A stretch of DNA of 64,000 nucleotides from UBA6059 sp965227155 (GTDB lineage: Bacteria; Bacteroidota; Bacteroidia; Cytophagales; Cyclobacteriaceae). The position numbers were made by a program, and so were the translations under genes. Every line of letters starts with the position of its first letter. Position 1 is the first letter of the stretch. Positions 55,270-63,023 of the stretch are shown here, piece by piece. Location: positions 2,480,001-2,544,000 of the forward strand of contig OZ245731.1 of NCBI GenBank assembly GCA_965227155.1, in the 5' to 3' direction. A model generated the notes under the pieces. It had not been told where the DNA came from, searched no databases, and saw only the letters and a program-made list of their open reading frames with translations.

Positions 55270-55840
55270 TTGCTTCTTTTTTTCTTAGCATAAAACCAGG
55301 TATCAAATAGCCGGTACCAACAGTAATCGCTCCAATAAGGTATTGCACCTCCGAATTGAAAATGATAGCTAAAGCAGCTCCAATCCATATAGTGATACCA
55401 CCAATGATTGTTGGCTTAAACTTGATCAGCTTCCCGGTTGTGTAAACAGCACTTCCAGCACTGAAAAGGATCAGGCCTGTGATGTTTTCATAGCCAAGCT
55501 GGAAGCCCAGGAAAACATAAGCAGTAATAGGTGGAAAGATAGCCGTCCATATTTCTCCACTCATATGATCAAGGTGTGTTTTAAAGCCGCTTTCACGCTC
55601 CATTTTTTTGGAATAAAAAACTGTCACAAACACTGCTGGTATGGTAATTAGCCATACAGCATATGGATAGGGGTAGTCAGTATAGACAAACAGTATGTAG
55701 TGAAACAGGTATCCTATCAATACCACAATCCCCCAAAAAAGAAAGTAGAAACTTCCTTGCTGCATATTCTGCTTTGACTGGTTGATCATCTGTGTGATCA
55801 GGGTCAGGCTTTCTTCGTGTGTTAACTTTTTATCGTCCAT
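55262..55840 (-). CDS. Multi-helix membrane protein of the regulator cassette
   Basis: With the ATG at 55840 this 192-residue protein begins MDDKKLTHEESLTLITQMINQ, cited in part, a helical cytoplasmic N-terminus. About five to six transmembrane helices follow (SFYFLFWGIVVLIGYLFHYI; AVWLITIPAVFVTVFY; ITGLILFSAGSAVY; ITIWIGAALAIIF; YLIGAITVGTGYLI). Upstream frame to 55900 runs through the operator and is unlikely to be translated. Its stop lies within the regulator gene start (8-base overlap). Possibly a sensor or target of the winged-helix regulator. Family not recognised with certainty. Confidence 0.8.
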   Translation of the reverse strand: MDDKKLTHEESLTLITQMINQSKQNMQQGSFYFLFWGIVVLIGYLFHYILFVYTDYPYPYAVWLITIPAVFVTVFYSKKMERESGFKTHLDHMSGEIWTAIFPPITAYVFLGFQLGYENITGLILFSAGSAVYTTGKLIKFKPTIIGGITIWIGAALAIIFNSEVQYLIGAITVGTGYLIPGFMLRKKEANG

Positions 55841-55872
55841 AATATTTATAAAGTTGATGCAATAATAAAGTA

Positions 55873-55887
55873 GTTTATAATATAAAC
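55873..55887 (-). promoter_or_regulatory. Palindromic operator candidate before the regulator cassette
   Basis: GTTTATAATATAAAC is a perfect 15-base inverted repeat 33 bases upstream of the first cassette gene. It is flanked by TTTGG and TACTTTAT exactly as at 54365-54379, so the regulator encoded downstream probably controls both. Confidence 0.65.
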
Positions 55888-56032
55888 CAAACGTGATCAA
55901 AATTTTTTTGTTTGATTCAGAAGCCAGAAAAGCACATTATTCCATTTGCATTTGTTTGGTTCAAAGCACATGCATTTACATTTCATCCTATATTTTCATG
56001 AAATGCCCTAATTTTCAGGAAAATATTAGCTC

Positions 56033-59000
56033 ATGAGAATACTATTCGCACTTGCCATTCTTTTATCATTTCATGCCCTATCGGCTCAGCCATTATGGCT
56101 TAGATACCCCGCTATTTCACCCGATGGGCAAACCATCATCTTCACCTACAAGGGTGACCTTTACAGAGTTTCCGCCAATGGTGGTACAGCTACACCACTT
56201 ACCATTCATGAAGCACATGATTTTATGCCGGTATGGTCGCATGATGGTTCTAAGATTGCTTTTGCCAGTGATCGGTATGGCAATTTCGATGTTTTTGTAA
56301 TGCCTGCTGAAGGCGGTGAGGCTACAAGGTTAACCTATCATTCCAGGGATGATATGCCACACAGCTTTAGTGGCGATGATCAGTCGGTATTGTTTGGAAG
56401 TCTGCGGCTTGACTTACACACCAATGCGCAATTTCCCTATGGACGCCTCTCAGAGCTGTACGCAATCAATCTTGCTACGCAAAAGCCTGTACAGATACTT
56501 ACCCACACCGCGGATGATGCTTTTGTACCTGCGGGCAGTTCCAAAATTTACTACCATGACCGGAAGGGCTACGAAGATCCATGGCGCAAGCACCATACTT
56601 CCAGTATCACCCGCGACTTATGGGTGTACGATCAGGCCGATGCATCATTTCAGCAGCTTACCACCTGGGAGGGTGAAGATAGAAACCCGGTGATTGACCC
56701 CACAGATGGCACTTTGTATTGGCTTAGCGAGCGCAGCGGTGACTTTAATATCTACAAAATGAATGAGGGAGATGAAGCCGGAGCAGAAATGGTAACCGGA
56801 TTTTCCCAGCATCCCGTCCGTTTTTTAACCATTGCCAATGATGGTATGCTTTGTTTTTCATTTAATGGAGAGATCTATACACTGGCAAAAGGTGGAGAAC
56901 CCGAAAAAATCAATATCGAAATTAAAAATGATACCCGCGGCAATCAGGTACTGGCCAAATCCATAGGTAGCGCTATCACCGAAATGGCCCTTTCACCTAA
57001 TGGAAAAGAGTTCGCCTATATCTACAGGGGTGAGGTTTTTGTTACTTCCGTAGAAAATGCTATCACCAAAAGAATTACCAATACACCTGAGCAGGAACGC
57101 AGTGTGAGCTTTAGCCCGGATGGCCGATCGGTAGTATATGCCGGTGAGCGCAACAATAGTTGGAATGTGTATACAGCTACGATTCGGCGGGCAGATGAAC
57201 CTTATTTTTATGCATCAACCATCATAGATGAAAAACCGGTGGTCGAAATCGATAAAGAAGAGTTTCAGCCGGCTTTCTCACCGGATGGCAAAGAGGTAGC
57301 CTATCTGGAAGAGCGGGTTATCCTTAAAGTTGCCAATATGGAGAATGGAACTACCCGTACAGTGTATGCCGCAGACAACAATTACTCTTATTCAGATGGG
57401 GACCAATATTATCAATGGTCGCCTGATGGGAAGTGGTTTTTGATCAACTTCAACCAGCAAAACCAATGGATACCTGAGGCGGGTTTGATAAAAGCCTCCG
57501 GTAAAGAACCTATTATCAATCTTACCAAAAGCGGATATTCTGATGTGGCACCCAAGTGGATGATGGATGGGAAAATGATGATCTGGTTTTCCGATAGAGA
57601 CGGTATGAAAAACCACGGCAGCTGGGGTTCCTCCGATGATGTGTATGGCATGTTTTTTACGCAGGAGGCTTTCGATCGTTTTCAGCTCTCCGAAGCGGAA
57701 TTTGCTTTATTGCAGGAGAAAGAGAAAGAAGATAAAGAAGACAAGGAAAAGGATGAAGATGATAAACTACCGACTGTAGAAATCGAGCTCGAAGGGCTGG
57801 AAGATAGGAAAGTCAGACTAACACAGCACAGCTCATTATTGTCTGATGCCGTATTATCACCTGATGGGGAAAAGCTGTATTATCTAAGCGAATATGAGGC
57901 TGGGTTTGACTTGTGGGTGACCACTCCACGTAAAAATGAAACAAAGCTTCTTACCAAAATTGGCACAGCGGCCAACAGCCTTGCATTAGATGCTGACGGC
58001 AAAAATGTGTTCGTACAATCCGGTGGCACTATTTATAAAATCGATGCAGAATCGGGGAAAAAGGAAAGTCTTAAAACACCCGGTGAAATGCAATATGATC
58101 CCGGAGGAGAGCGGGCCTATATTTTTGACCATGCCTGGCGACAGGTTCAAAAGAAGTTTTACCGGGAGGATCTGCATGGTGTAGACTGGGATTTTTATTA
58201 TGATGAGTATAAAAGGTTTCTCCCACACATCAGTAATAATCATGAGTTTGCTGAAATGCTTTCAGAATTGCTGGGTGAGCTCAATGCCTCCCATACCGGT
58301 GCCAGGTATCGAGACAATATGTCCAATGGTGATGAAACTGCTTCCCTGGGGTTGTTTTATGACGAAGATTATTCCGGCAAAGGTGTAAAAATAGCTGAGG
58401 TCATGAATGAAGGGCCATTTGATAATGCTGATACCAGGGTAAGGGCAGGTGTCATCATTGAGAAAATAAATGACGTAACGATTGGAGCCCAGGATAATAT
58501 CTTCAAATACCTAAATAGAATCGAAGGCAAGAATACGCTTATTAGCTTTTATGATCCTCAATCCGGTGACCGGTGGGAAGAGGTGATTCAACCTATTGGT
58601 CTGGGTAAGGAGAATAACCTGCTGTATGATCGTTGGGTCGAGAGCATGCGGCAAAAGGTTGACGAGATCTCAGATGGACGTCTAGGCTATGTCCACGTGC
58701 GGAGCATGAATAATAGCAGCTACAGAACGGTATATGAGGAAGTGCTGGGGCTCAACTATCAGAAGGAGGCTCTGGTGGTTGATACCCGTTTCAATGGTGG
58801 CGGATGGCTGCACGAAGATCTGGCTACCTTCCTGGCTGGTGAGCGCTATATCCAGTTTGCGCCAAGAGAAAAGAGATTGGGCTTTGAGCCACAGTTTAAG
58901 TGGACAAAGCCTACAGTATTGCTGGTGGGTGAAGGCAATTATTCAGATGCCCATATGTTTCCATTTGCTTACCGGTCTAAAAAGCTCGGTCAGATCATAG

Positions 59001-59260
59001 GTATGCCTGTGCCAGGTACCGGCACTGCTGTATGGTGGGAACGGCAGATAGATCCTACACTTGTTTTTGGTATACCGCAGGTGGGGATGCTCACCATGGA
59101 TGGTGAGTACCTGGAAAACAATCAGCTGGAACCAGACATCAAAATGGCCAATGATCCGGCAAGACTGGCCGCAGGAGAAGACCAGCAACTGGCCAAAGCC
59201 ATAGAGGTTCTGCTCCAAATGCAGGATCAGTATAAGATTGAAATGGAGGGAGGGAAATAA
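56033..59260 (+). CDS. Tricorn-like S41 protease, periplasmic
   Basis: This 1075-residue protein has a signal peptide (1-18, ends LSAQ), an N-terminal propeller of PD40/WD40-like blades (about 25-310, repeated SPDGQTIIFTYKGDLY-type motifs), and a second propeller (about 315-690). An acidic Glu/Lys/Asp-rich insertion lies at about 560-580. A tricorn helical region follows, then a PDZ domain (about 770-855) and an S41 peptidase domain with FNGGGWLHEDLATFL and the nucleophile Ser971 (GNYSDAHMFPF). It degrades peptides from larger proteases. Archaeal tricorn is cytosolic, while the signal peptide here predicts export. Single gene. Confidence 0.93.
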   Translation: MRILFALAILLSFHALSAQPLWLRYPAISPDGQTIIFTYKGDLYRVSANGGTATPLTIHEAHDFMPVWSHDGSKIAFASDRYGNFDVFVMPAEGGEATRLTYHSRDDMPHSFSGDDQSVLFGSLRLDLHTNAQFPYGRLSELYAINLATQKPVQILTHTADDAFVPAGSSKIYYHDRKGYEDPWRKHHTSSITRDLWVYDQADASFQQLTTWEGEDRNPVIDPTDGTLYWLSERSGDFNIYKMNEGDEAGAEMVTGFSQHPVRFLTIANDGMLCFSFNGEIYTLAKGGEPEKINIEIKNDTRGNQVLAKSIGSAITEMALSPNGKEFAYIYRGEVFVTSVENAITKRITNTPEQERSVSFSPDGRSVVYAGERNNSWNVYTATIRRADEPYFYASTIIDEKPVVEIDKEEFQPAFSPDGKEVAYLEERVILKVANMENGTTRTVYAADNNYSYSDGDQYYQWSPDGKWFLINFNQQNQWIPEAGLIKASGKEPIINLTKSGYSDVAPKWMMDGKMMIWFSDRDGMKNHGSWGSSDDVYGMFFTQEAFDRFQLSEAEFALLQEKEKEDKEDKEKDEDDKLPTVEIELEGLEDRKVRLTQHSSLLSDAVLSPDGEKLYYLSEYEAGFDLWVTTPRKNETKLLTKIGTAANSLALDADGKNVFVQSGGTIYKIDAESGKKESLKTPGEMQYDPGGERAYIFDHAWRQVQKKFYREDLHGVDWDFYYDEYKRFLPHISNNHEFAEMLSELLGELNASHTGARYRDNMSNGDETASLGLFYDEDYSGKGVKIAEVMNEGPFDNADTRVRAGVIIEKINDVTIGAQDNIFKYLNRIEGKNTLISFYDPQSGDRWEEVIQPIGLGKENNLLYDRWVESMRQKVDEISDGRLGYVHVRSMNNSSYRTVYEEVLGLNYQKEALVVDTRFNGGGWLHEDLATFLAGERYIQFAPREKRLGFEPQFKWTKPTVLLVGEGNYSDAHMFPFAYRSKKLGQIIGMPVPGTGTAVWWERQIDPTLVFGIPQVGMLTMDGEYLENNQLEPDIKMANDPARLAAGEDQQLAKAIEVLLQMQDQYKIEMEGGK

Positions 59261-59274
59261 ATTACCCTAAAAAA

Positions 59275-59290
59275 ATATGTAGGTACATAT
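59275..59290. other. Inverted repeat upstream of the roadblock operon
   Basis: ATATGTAGGTACATAT is a perfect 7-bp inverted repeat with a GG centre, 15 bases after the protease stop and 126 bases before the roadblock gene. It could be a regulator site; it is not a convincing terminator. Confidence 0.3.
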
Positions 59291-59415
59291 AATTGTATTT
59301 CAAGAATTTACCTGGTATTCATAGTTTTTGTTTAAGGATTATAAATAAATAGTTAAACAAAATGATTTATGGCCTGTTGGTTTTGTATTAGATCACAAAA
59401 AGACAAATACCAATT

Positions 59416-59808
59416 ATGGCAAGTAAATCGACAAAATCAGTAAGAGATGTATTTAAAGAGGTTGGAGATGAGTTGGGCGGACTGAAAGCCTTGTCTCTGG
59501 TAGAATTAGAAACGGGTCTCACCATCGATTCATTTCTAGTAGATGAGAAGTTTGATATGGATGCGGCCGCAGCCTATAATGCAGAGGTTGTAAAGGCTAA
59601 AATCAAAGCCAAAAATGCGATGGGCCTGGGTAATGAGCATATCGAAGCAATGATCATTGAATTAAACACCCAAATACACATTATTCAGCCAACGCCTGAT
59701 GAAAAAATGATCATTTATCTCGCTGCTGATAGTAAAAAAACCAATCTGGGCATGGCCCGCAAAGCTGCGAAAACTGCTTCATTGGACATCCAAAATAACC
59801 TCAATTAA
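59416..59808 (+). CDS. Roadblock/LC7-domain protein
   Basis: This 130-residue protein fits the Roadblock/LC7 fold (MglB-like): VFKEVGDELGGLKALSLVELETGLTI (in part), then helix AAAAYNAEVVKAK, strand HIEAMIIELNTQIHIIQP, strand MIIYLAADSKKTNLGMARKAAK (in part). Such proteins dimerise, bind small GTPases or form signalling scaffolds. It is the first gene of a four-gene operon with a small protein (2-base gap), a PP2C phosphatase and a SiaC-like protein. No GTPase gene is adjacent. Confidence 0.8.
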   Translation: MASKSTKSVRDVFKEVGDELGGLKALSLVELETGLTIDSFLVDEKFDMDAAAAYNAEVVKAKIKAKNAMGLGNEHIEAMIIELNTQIHIIQPTPDEKMIIYLAADSKKTNLGMARKAAKTASLDIQNNLN

Positions 59809-59810
59809 TC

Positions 59811-60125
59811 ATGAGCAGCGTGATTAAGGAAAAATGGACGGAATTCAGAAACGCTCATAAAGACCTCAAAACCCTTGAGGTCTTAAATGAAGAAGAGGTG
59901 ACCAATGCATTGGGTTGGCAGGCAGAACAGATGCCGGATCATTTCAATTGCATTCATTTCAGGATGGGTGAAGATTTGCATCTCATCCAAAGCGTTAGCC
60001 CAAATAACTACATGCACATAGTAGAACCCGCTGGCCAGGCAAGCATTGGTCTATTAAAATCAATTGCCCAATCATTTGTCCGAAAGCTGGCACATGCTGA
60101 TTCTACTGCTTTAAAAGCTTCTTAA
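59811..60125 (+). CDS. Small hypothetical protein of the roadblock-PP2C operon
   Basis: This 104-residue protein without signal or membrane segment (FRNAHKDLKTLEVLNEEEVT..., FNCIHFRMGEDLHLIQSVS) has an alpha/beta pattern that could be a roadblock-like or PAS-like small fold. Its C-terminal helix carries KSIAQSF, identical to a segment at about residues 34-40 of the PP2C protein encoded next. It lies between the roadblock gene (2-base gap) and the phosphatase gene (3-base gap), so it is surely cotranslated. Family not recognised. Confidence 0.7.
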   Translation: MSSVIKEKWTEFRNAHKDLKTLEVLNEEEVTNALGWQAEQMPDHFNCIHFRMGEDLHLIQSVSPNNYMHIVEPAGQASIGLLKSIAQSFVRKLAHADSTALKAS

Positions 60126-60128
60126 AAT

Positions 60129-61151
60129 ATGCTGGACTTTAAAAAATCTGTCGAAGGGCTTTGGTTCTTCGATGGATCTTCCATTCAAACAGAGTTGGAA
60201 AATGACCGTGTCAACAAGGCTATAGACATCAAGTCTATTGCCCAGTCATTCATGCATCAGGGCCTGGGTCATTTCACCTTAGAAATTGATGACCAATCAT
60301 TTGTGTCCTTATTTCAGGATGAAAACGAGGGGAATGTGGTGATTGTGAACGGCCCTATTTCAGATTATGCTGCAATTCATCATACGTTTAGTAATCGTAG
60401 TGATTTTGTCTTCGATCAGCCTAAACAATTCAAGGCTGAAAATTCAATCATAGATGTAGATCCTAAAAGTATTCAGGCTTCCTTTTTGCCCGCTTTGAAG
60501 CATTTTGAAGGTCATTTTCAGGATGCACAAATATTATTCAGACCCCTCCAAAAAATGGGCGGGGATTTTTATTGGGTAAAAGCCAATGATAAATATGCGA
60601 TGGTGTTGCTTGGCGATTGTGTTGGGCACGGCATTGATGGAGCCTTGGTTTCCATGTCTGTATTGAGCGTATTGAAGCAGCAATTCGATAATATTTCGAA
60701 AGAAACGTTAATTGATTCTATCTATGATGTCTATGAAACCCTCAATTCATTACTGGAAAAAGAGAATCCATTAGGCTTGGATACTGAAATGGGGTTTTTG
60801 CTAAAAGATCTGGAAACAGGGGAAATCTTTTTTTCTGGTACCGGTATTAGTCTCATACATTCTTCAGCCAATGGCCTAAATCGATACCGAACAAAATTTA
60901 ATGCCATTGCTAAAAAGAGTTTGACTTTGACTCCTATTCAGTATGAAGCTGGGGATAAAGTCCTGCTGTATTCAGATGGAATTACCGATGTGCTGCACCA
61001 AAGTGAGGAGCAGAAACTGGGTACAAAAGGTTTAGTCAAATTCACAAAAGAGCAGGTACTTACAGCAGCCAGCCTCAATGGATTCCTTGAAACATACAGA
61101 GGTGAGGCTCAATTGACCGATGATATGACTGCAATCATTCTTACACTATAA
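60129..61151 (+). CDS. PP2C/SpoIIE-type serine phosphatase
   Basis: This 340-residue protein has an N-terminal domain of about 115 residues of unknown type (WFFDGSSIQTELENDRV...) and a SpoIIE/RsbU-type PP2C domain with metal-binding Asp146 (GGDFYW), Asp163 (GDCVGHG), Asp283 (YSDGITD) and a TDDMTAI end at about 330-336. It dephosphorylates serine or threonine on a regulator protein. The gene for a SiaC-like protein follows after 2 bases and is the evident substrate candidate, by analogy with SiaA-SiaC of Pseudomonas aeruginosa. Unlike SiaA it has no membrane or HAMP region. Confidence 0.9.
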   Translation: MLDFKKSVEGLWFFDGSSIQTELENDRVNKAIDIKSIAQSFMHQGLGHFTLEIDDQSFVSLFQDENEGNVVIVNGPISDYAAIHHTFSNRSDFVFDQPKQFKAENSIIDVDPKSIQASFLPALKHFEGHFQDAQILFRPLQKMGGDFYWVKANDKYAMVLLGDCVGHGIDGALVSMSVLSVLKQQFDNISKETLIDSIYDVYETLNSLLEKENPLGLDTEMGFLLKDLETGEIFFSGTGISLIHSSANGLNRYRTKFNAIAKKSLTLTPIQYEAGDKVLLYSDGITDVLHQSEEQKLGTKGLVKFTKEQVLTAASLNGFLETYRGEAQLTDDMTAIILTL

Positions 61152-61153
61152 TT

Positions 61154-61537
61154 ATGACCACAATCAAGAGCATTACCAATACAACCTACATTAAGGAACC
61201 TACGAGAACAACCCCTTACGTTTATCTGGACGAAACTTCAGGCAAGGTCATTATCAAGGGTAAATCAAGCCCTGAGAATGCCATCGAATTTTACGAACCC
61301 ATCCTCAATAAAGTAGAGGGATTAACAAGGACTATAGAATTGGAGATTGCCCTATGGTTTTTCAACACAAGCTCTACCAAGTGCCTGTTTAACCTGATCA
61401 AAAAACTCGAACACAAGCAATCAAGGCAAAAAATAATGATCAAATGGCTCGTTGAGGAAGATGATATTGATATGATTGAGGCGGCAGAAGATTTTCAGGA
61501 GCTGCTATCGATACCCATCATGGTAGTAGAAAATTAG
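61154..61537 (+). CDS. SiaC-family regulatory phosphoprotein (DUF1987)
   Basis: This 127-residue protein matches DUF1987/SiaC: TPYVYLDETSGKVIIKGKSSPENAIEFYEPIL (cited in part) and then WFFNTSSTKCLFNLIKKLE (in part), where a Thr/Ser in NTSSTK is the likely phosphorylation site. In P. aeruginosa SiaC is phosphorylated by kinase SiaB, dephosphorylated by PP2C SiaA, and controls the diguanylate cyclase SiaD. Only the phosphatase is encoded nearby. Its last 4 bases overlap the end of the convergent kdsC gene. Confidence 0.9.
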   Translation: MTTIKSITNTTYIKEPTRTTPYVYLDETSGKVIIKGKSSPENAIEFYEPILNKVEGLTRTIELEIALWFFNTSSTKCLFNLIKKLEHKQSRQKIMIKWLVEEDDIDMIEAAEDFQELLSIPIMVVEN

Positions 61538-62025
61538 TCTTGTCTGCCAGCTAGCAAATAGTCATCTACAAACTCCCGGACACAACCACCTCCTCCATTT
61601 TTTGTGAGATGAATATTCGCAATTTTCTTTACTGCTGCTACTGAATCTGCAGGGCATGCACTCAACCCCACTAGCTGCATGACTTCAATGTCATTTACAT
61701 CGTCACCCACATAGGCGATATTTTCAAGGGCAATCCTGAGCTTCTCAGACCACTGCTGTAGTACTTTCATTTTATCTTCAGCGCCCACATAGCAGTATTC
61801 AATATCCAGCATGGCAGCCCTGGTCGTAACCATACCGGTGCTTTTGCTGTGGCTGATAATGCCCACCTCTATACCTGCTTTCTTGAGTAATTTAATGCCC
61901 ATACCATCGCGTGCATTAAACTTTTTGAATTGCTTGCCTTCTTCGGTTATGTAAACACCACCATCCGTCATGGTGCCGTCCACATCCAGGATAACCATTT
62001 TTATTGCTTTCGGGTCAGTGGCCAT
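61534..62025 (-). CDS. KdsC-family HAD phosphatase
   Basis: This 163-residue capless HAD phosphatase has nucleophile Asp14 and Asp16 (LDVDGTMTDGG), the beta-hairpin GVYITEEGKQFKKFNARDGMGI (in part) typical of KdsC, motif II in GIISHSKS and motif IV GDDVNDIEVM. KdsC hydrolyses 3-deoxy-D-manno-octulosonate 8-phosphate for Kdo synthesis. The ATG shares a TGATG with the stop of the DAHP synthase gene, so translation is coupled. Neighbouring genes do not include kdsA, kdsB or kdsD, so the substrate could be another keto-acid phosphate. Confidence 0.85.
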   Translation of the reverse strand: MATDPKAIKMVILDVDGTMTDGGVYITEEGKQFKKFNARDGMGIKLLKKAGIEVGIISHSKSTGMVTTRAAMLDIEYCYVGAEDKMKVLQQWSEKLRIALENIAYVGDDVNDIEVMQLVGLSACPADSVAAVKKIANIHLTKNGGGGCVREFVDDYLLAGRQD

Positions 62026-63023
62026 CAGATCATTTTTCTGCCTACAGCCGCAGCAATAGGCTCCAAAGAGTGATAAAGGGATTTGTACTGATCAAAATCC
62101 AACTGTTGTGCTGCATCGGATTGGGCCACTGCCGGGTTGGGGTGACTTTCTATCAACAGACCGTCTACGCCCATGGCCATGCAGGCGCGGGTAAGATCAG
62201 GTACGCCGTAGCGGTAGCCCATCGCATGACTGGTATCGAGGATTACCGGAAGGTTGACATATTCCTTTAAATAGCTCACCCCACAAAGGTCCAGCGTGAA
62301 GCGGGTTTTGGTTTCAAAAGTGCGGATGCCTCTTTCACATAGCATGACATCCTCATTACCACCGCTTAAAATAAACTCTGCTGCCTGTACAAACTCCTGT
62401 AGCGTAGATCCAAATCCGCGTTTTAATAATACAGGCTTCCTTGCCTTGCCACATCTGCGAAGAATGCCATGATCATACATAGCCTTTGCACCAATTTGGA
62501 TGATATCAGCATAGGCGATTACATCCTCTACATGCGAGGCATCTCTTACTTCAGTGATGATATTGAAGCCATACTCGCTTCGGATCTGGTCCAGCATTTT
62601 TAAGCCTTCCAAACCCAACCCCTGGAAAGAATAGGGTGAGGTTCTCGGTTTATAGCAACCAGCCCGTAGGGTCGTAATGCCAAGCTGCTTCAGCAGGTCT
62701 GCACTTTGCCGTATTTGGTCCATGCTTTCAATAGAGCATGGCCCGGTGATCATTAAGGTGTGATTGGTGGTACCACCTATTTTCAAGCCATTGATATTGA
62801 CTTCCCTTACGCCATCAATATATTTTTTGCTGGCCAGCTGAATATCACTATCCATAGCATAGTAAGCGTCAGTATCCTGTGCAAGGGCTTCAGGTAAGGC
62901 TTGTGTTTTTGAAGGAGTAATGAGAATAAATTGTCCCTCTTTTTCATAATACACAGATTGTGTTGCTGCTGCATGTGCCTCTGCCTGTGCAGATGAAGTG
63001 CCTTTTTTAAGATGTATGATCAT
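62025..63023 (-). CDS. aroF: DAHP synthase, class I beta (AroF type)
   Basis: This 332-residue protein has an N-terminal small domain (1-75, starting MIIHLKKGTSSAQAEA) and a TIM-barrel. Motifs are GPCSIES at about 94-100, the PRTSPYSFQGLG substrate loop, IQIGAKAMYDHG, VLLKRGFG, LCERGIRTFE and LDTSHAMG. These assign it to the DAHP synthase branch (phosphoenolpyruvate + erythrose 4-phosphate, first shikimate step), not KDO8P synthase. DTSHA in place of the usual DPSHA and the AKAM rather than ARNMQ loop are departures worth noting. It overlaps the epimerase-CBS gene by 4 bases and kdsC by 1. Confidence 0.87.
   Translation of the reverse strand: MIIHLKKGTSSAQAEAHAAATQSVYYEKEGQFILITPSKTQALPEALAQDTDAYYAMDSDIQLASKKYIDGVREVNINGLKIGGTTNHTLMITGPCSIESMDQIRQSADLLKQLGITTLRAGCYKPRTSPYSFQGLGLEGLKMLDQIRSEYGFNIITEVRDASHVEDVIAYADIIQIGAKAMYDHGILRRCGKARKPVLLKRGFGSTLQEFVQAAEFILSGGNEDVMLCERGIRTFETKTRFTLDLCGVSYLKEYVNLPVILDTSHAMGYRYGVPDLTRACMAMGVDGLLIESHPNPAVAQSDAAQQLDFDQYKSLYHSLEPIAAAVGRKMI

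Noticed and set aside
62025..63023. KDO8P synthase (kdsA) because of the adjacent kdsC
   Set aside because: The substrate loop PRTSPYSFQGLG and the other motifs are of DAHP synthase class I beta. KdsA has a KANRTS-type loop instead.
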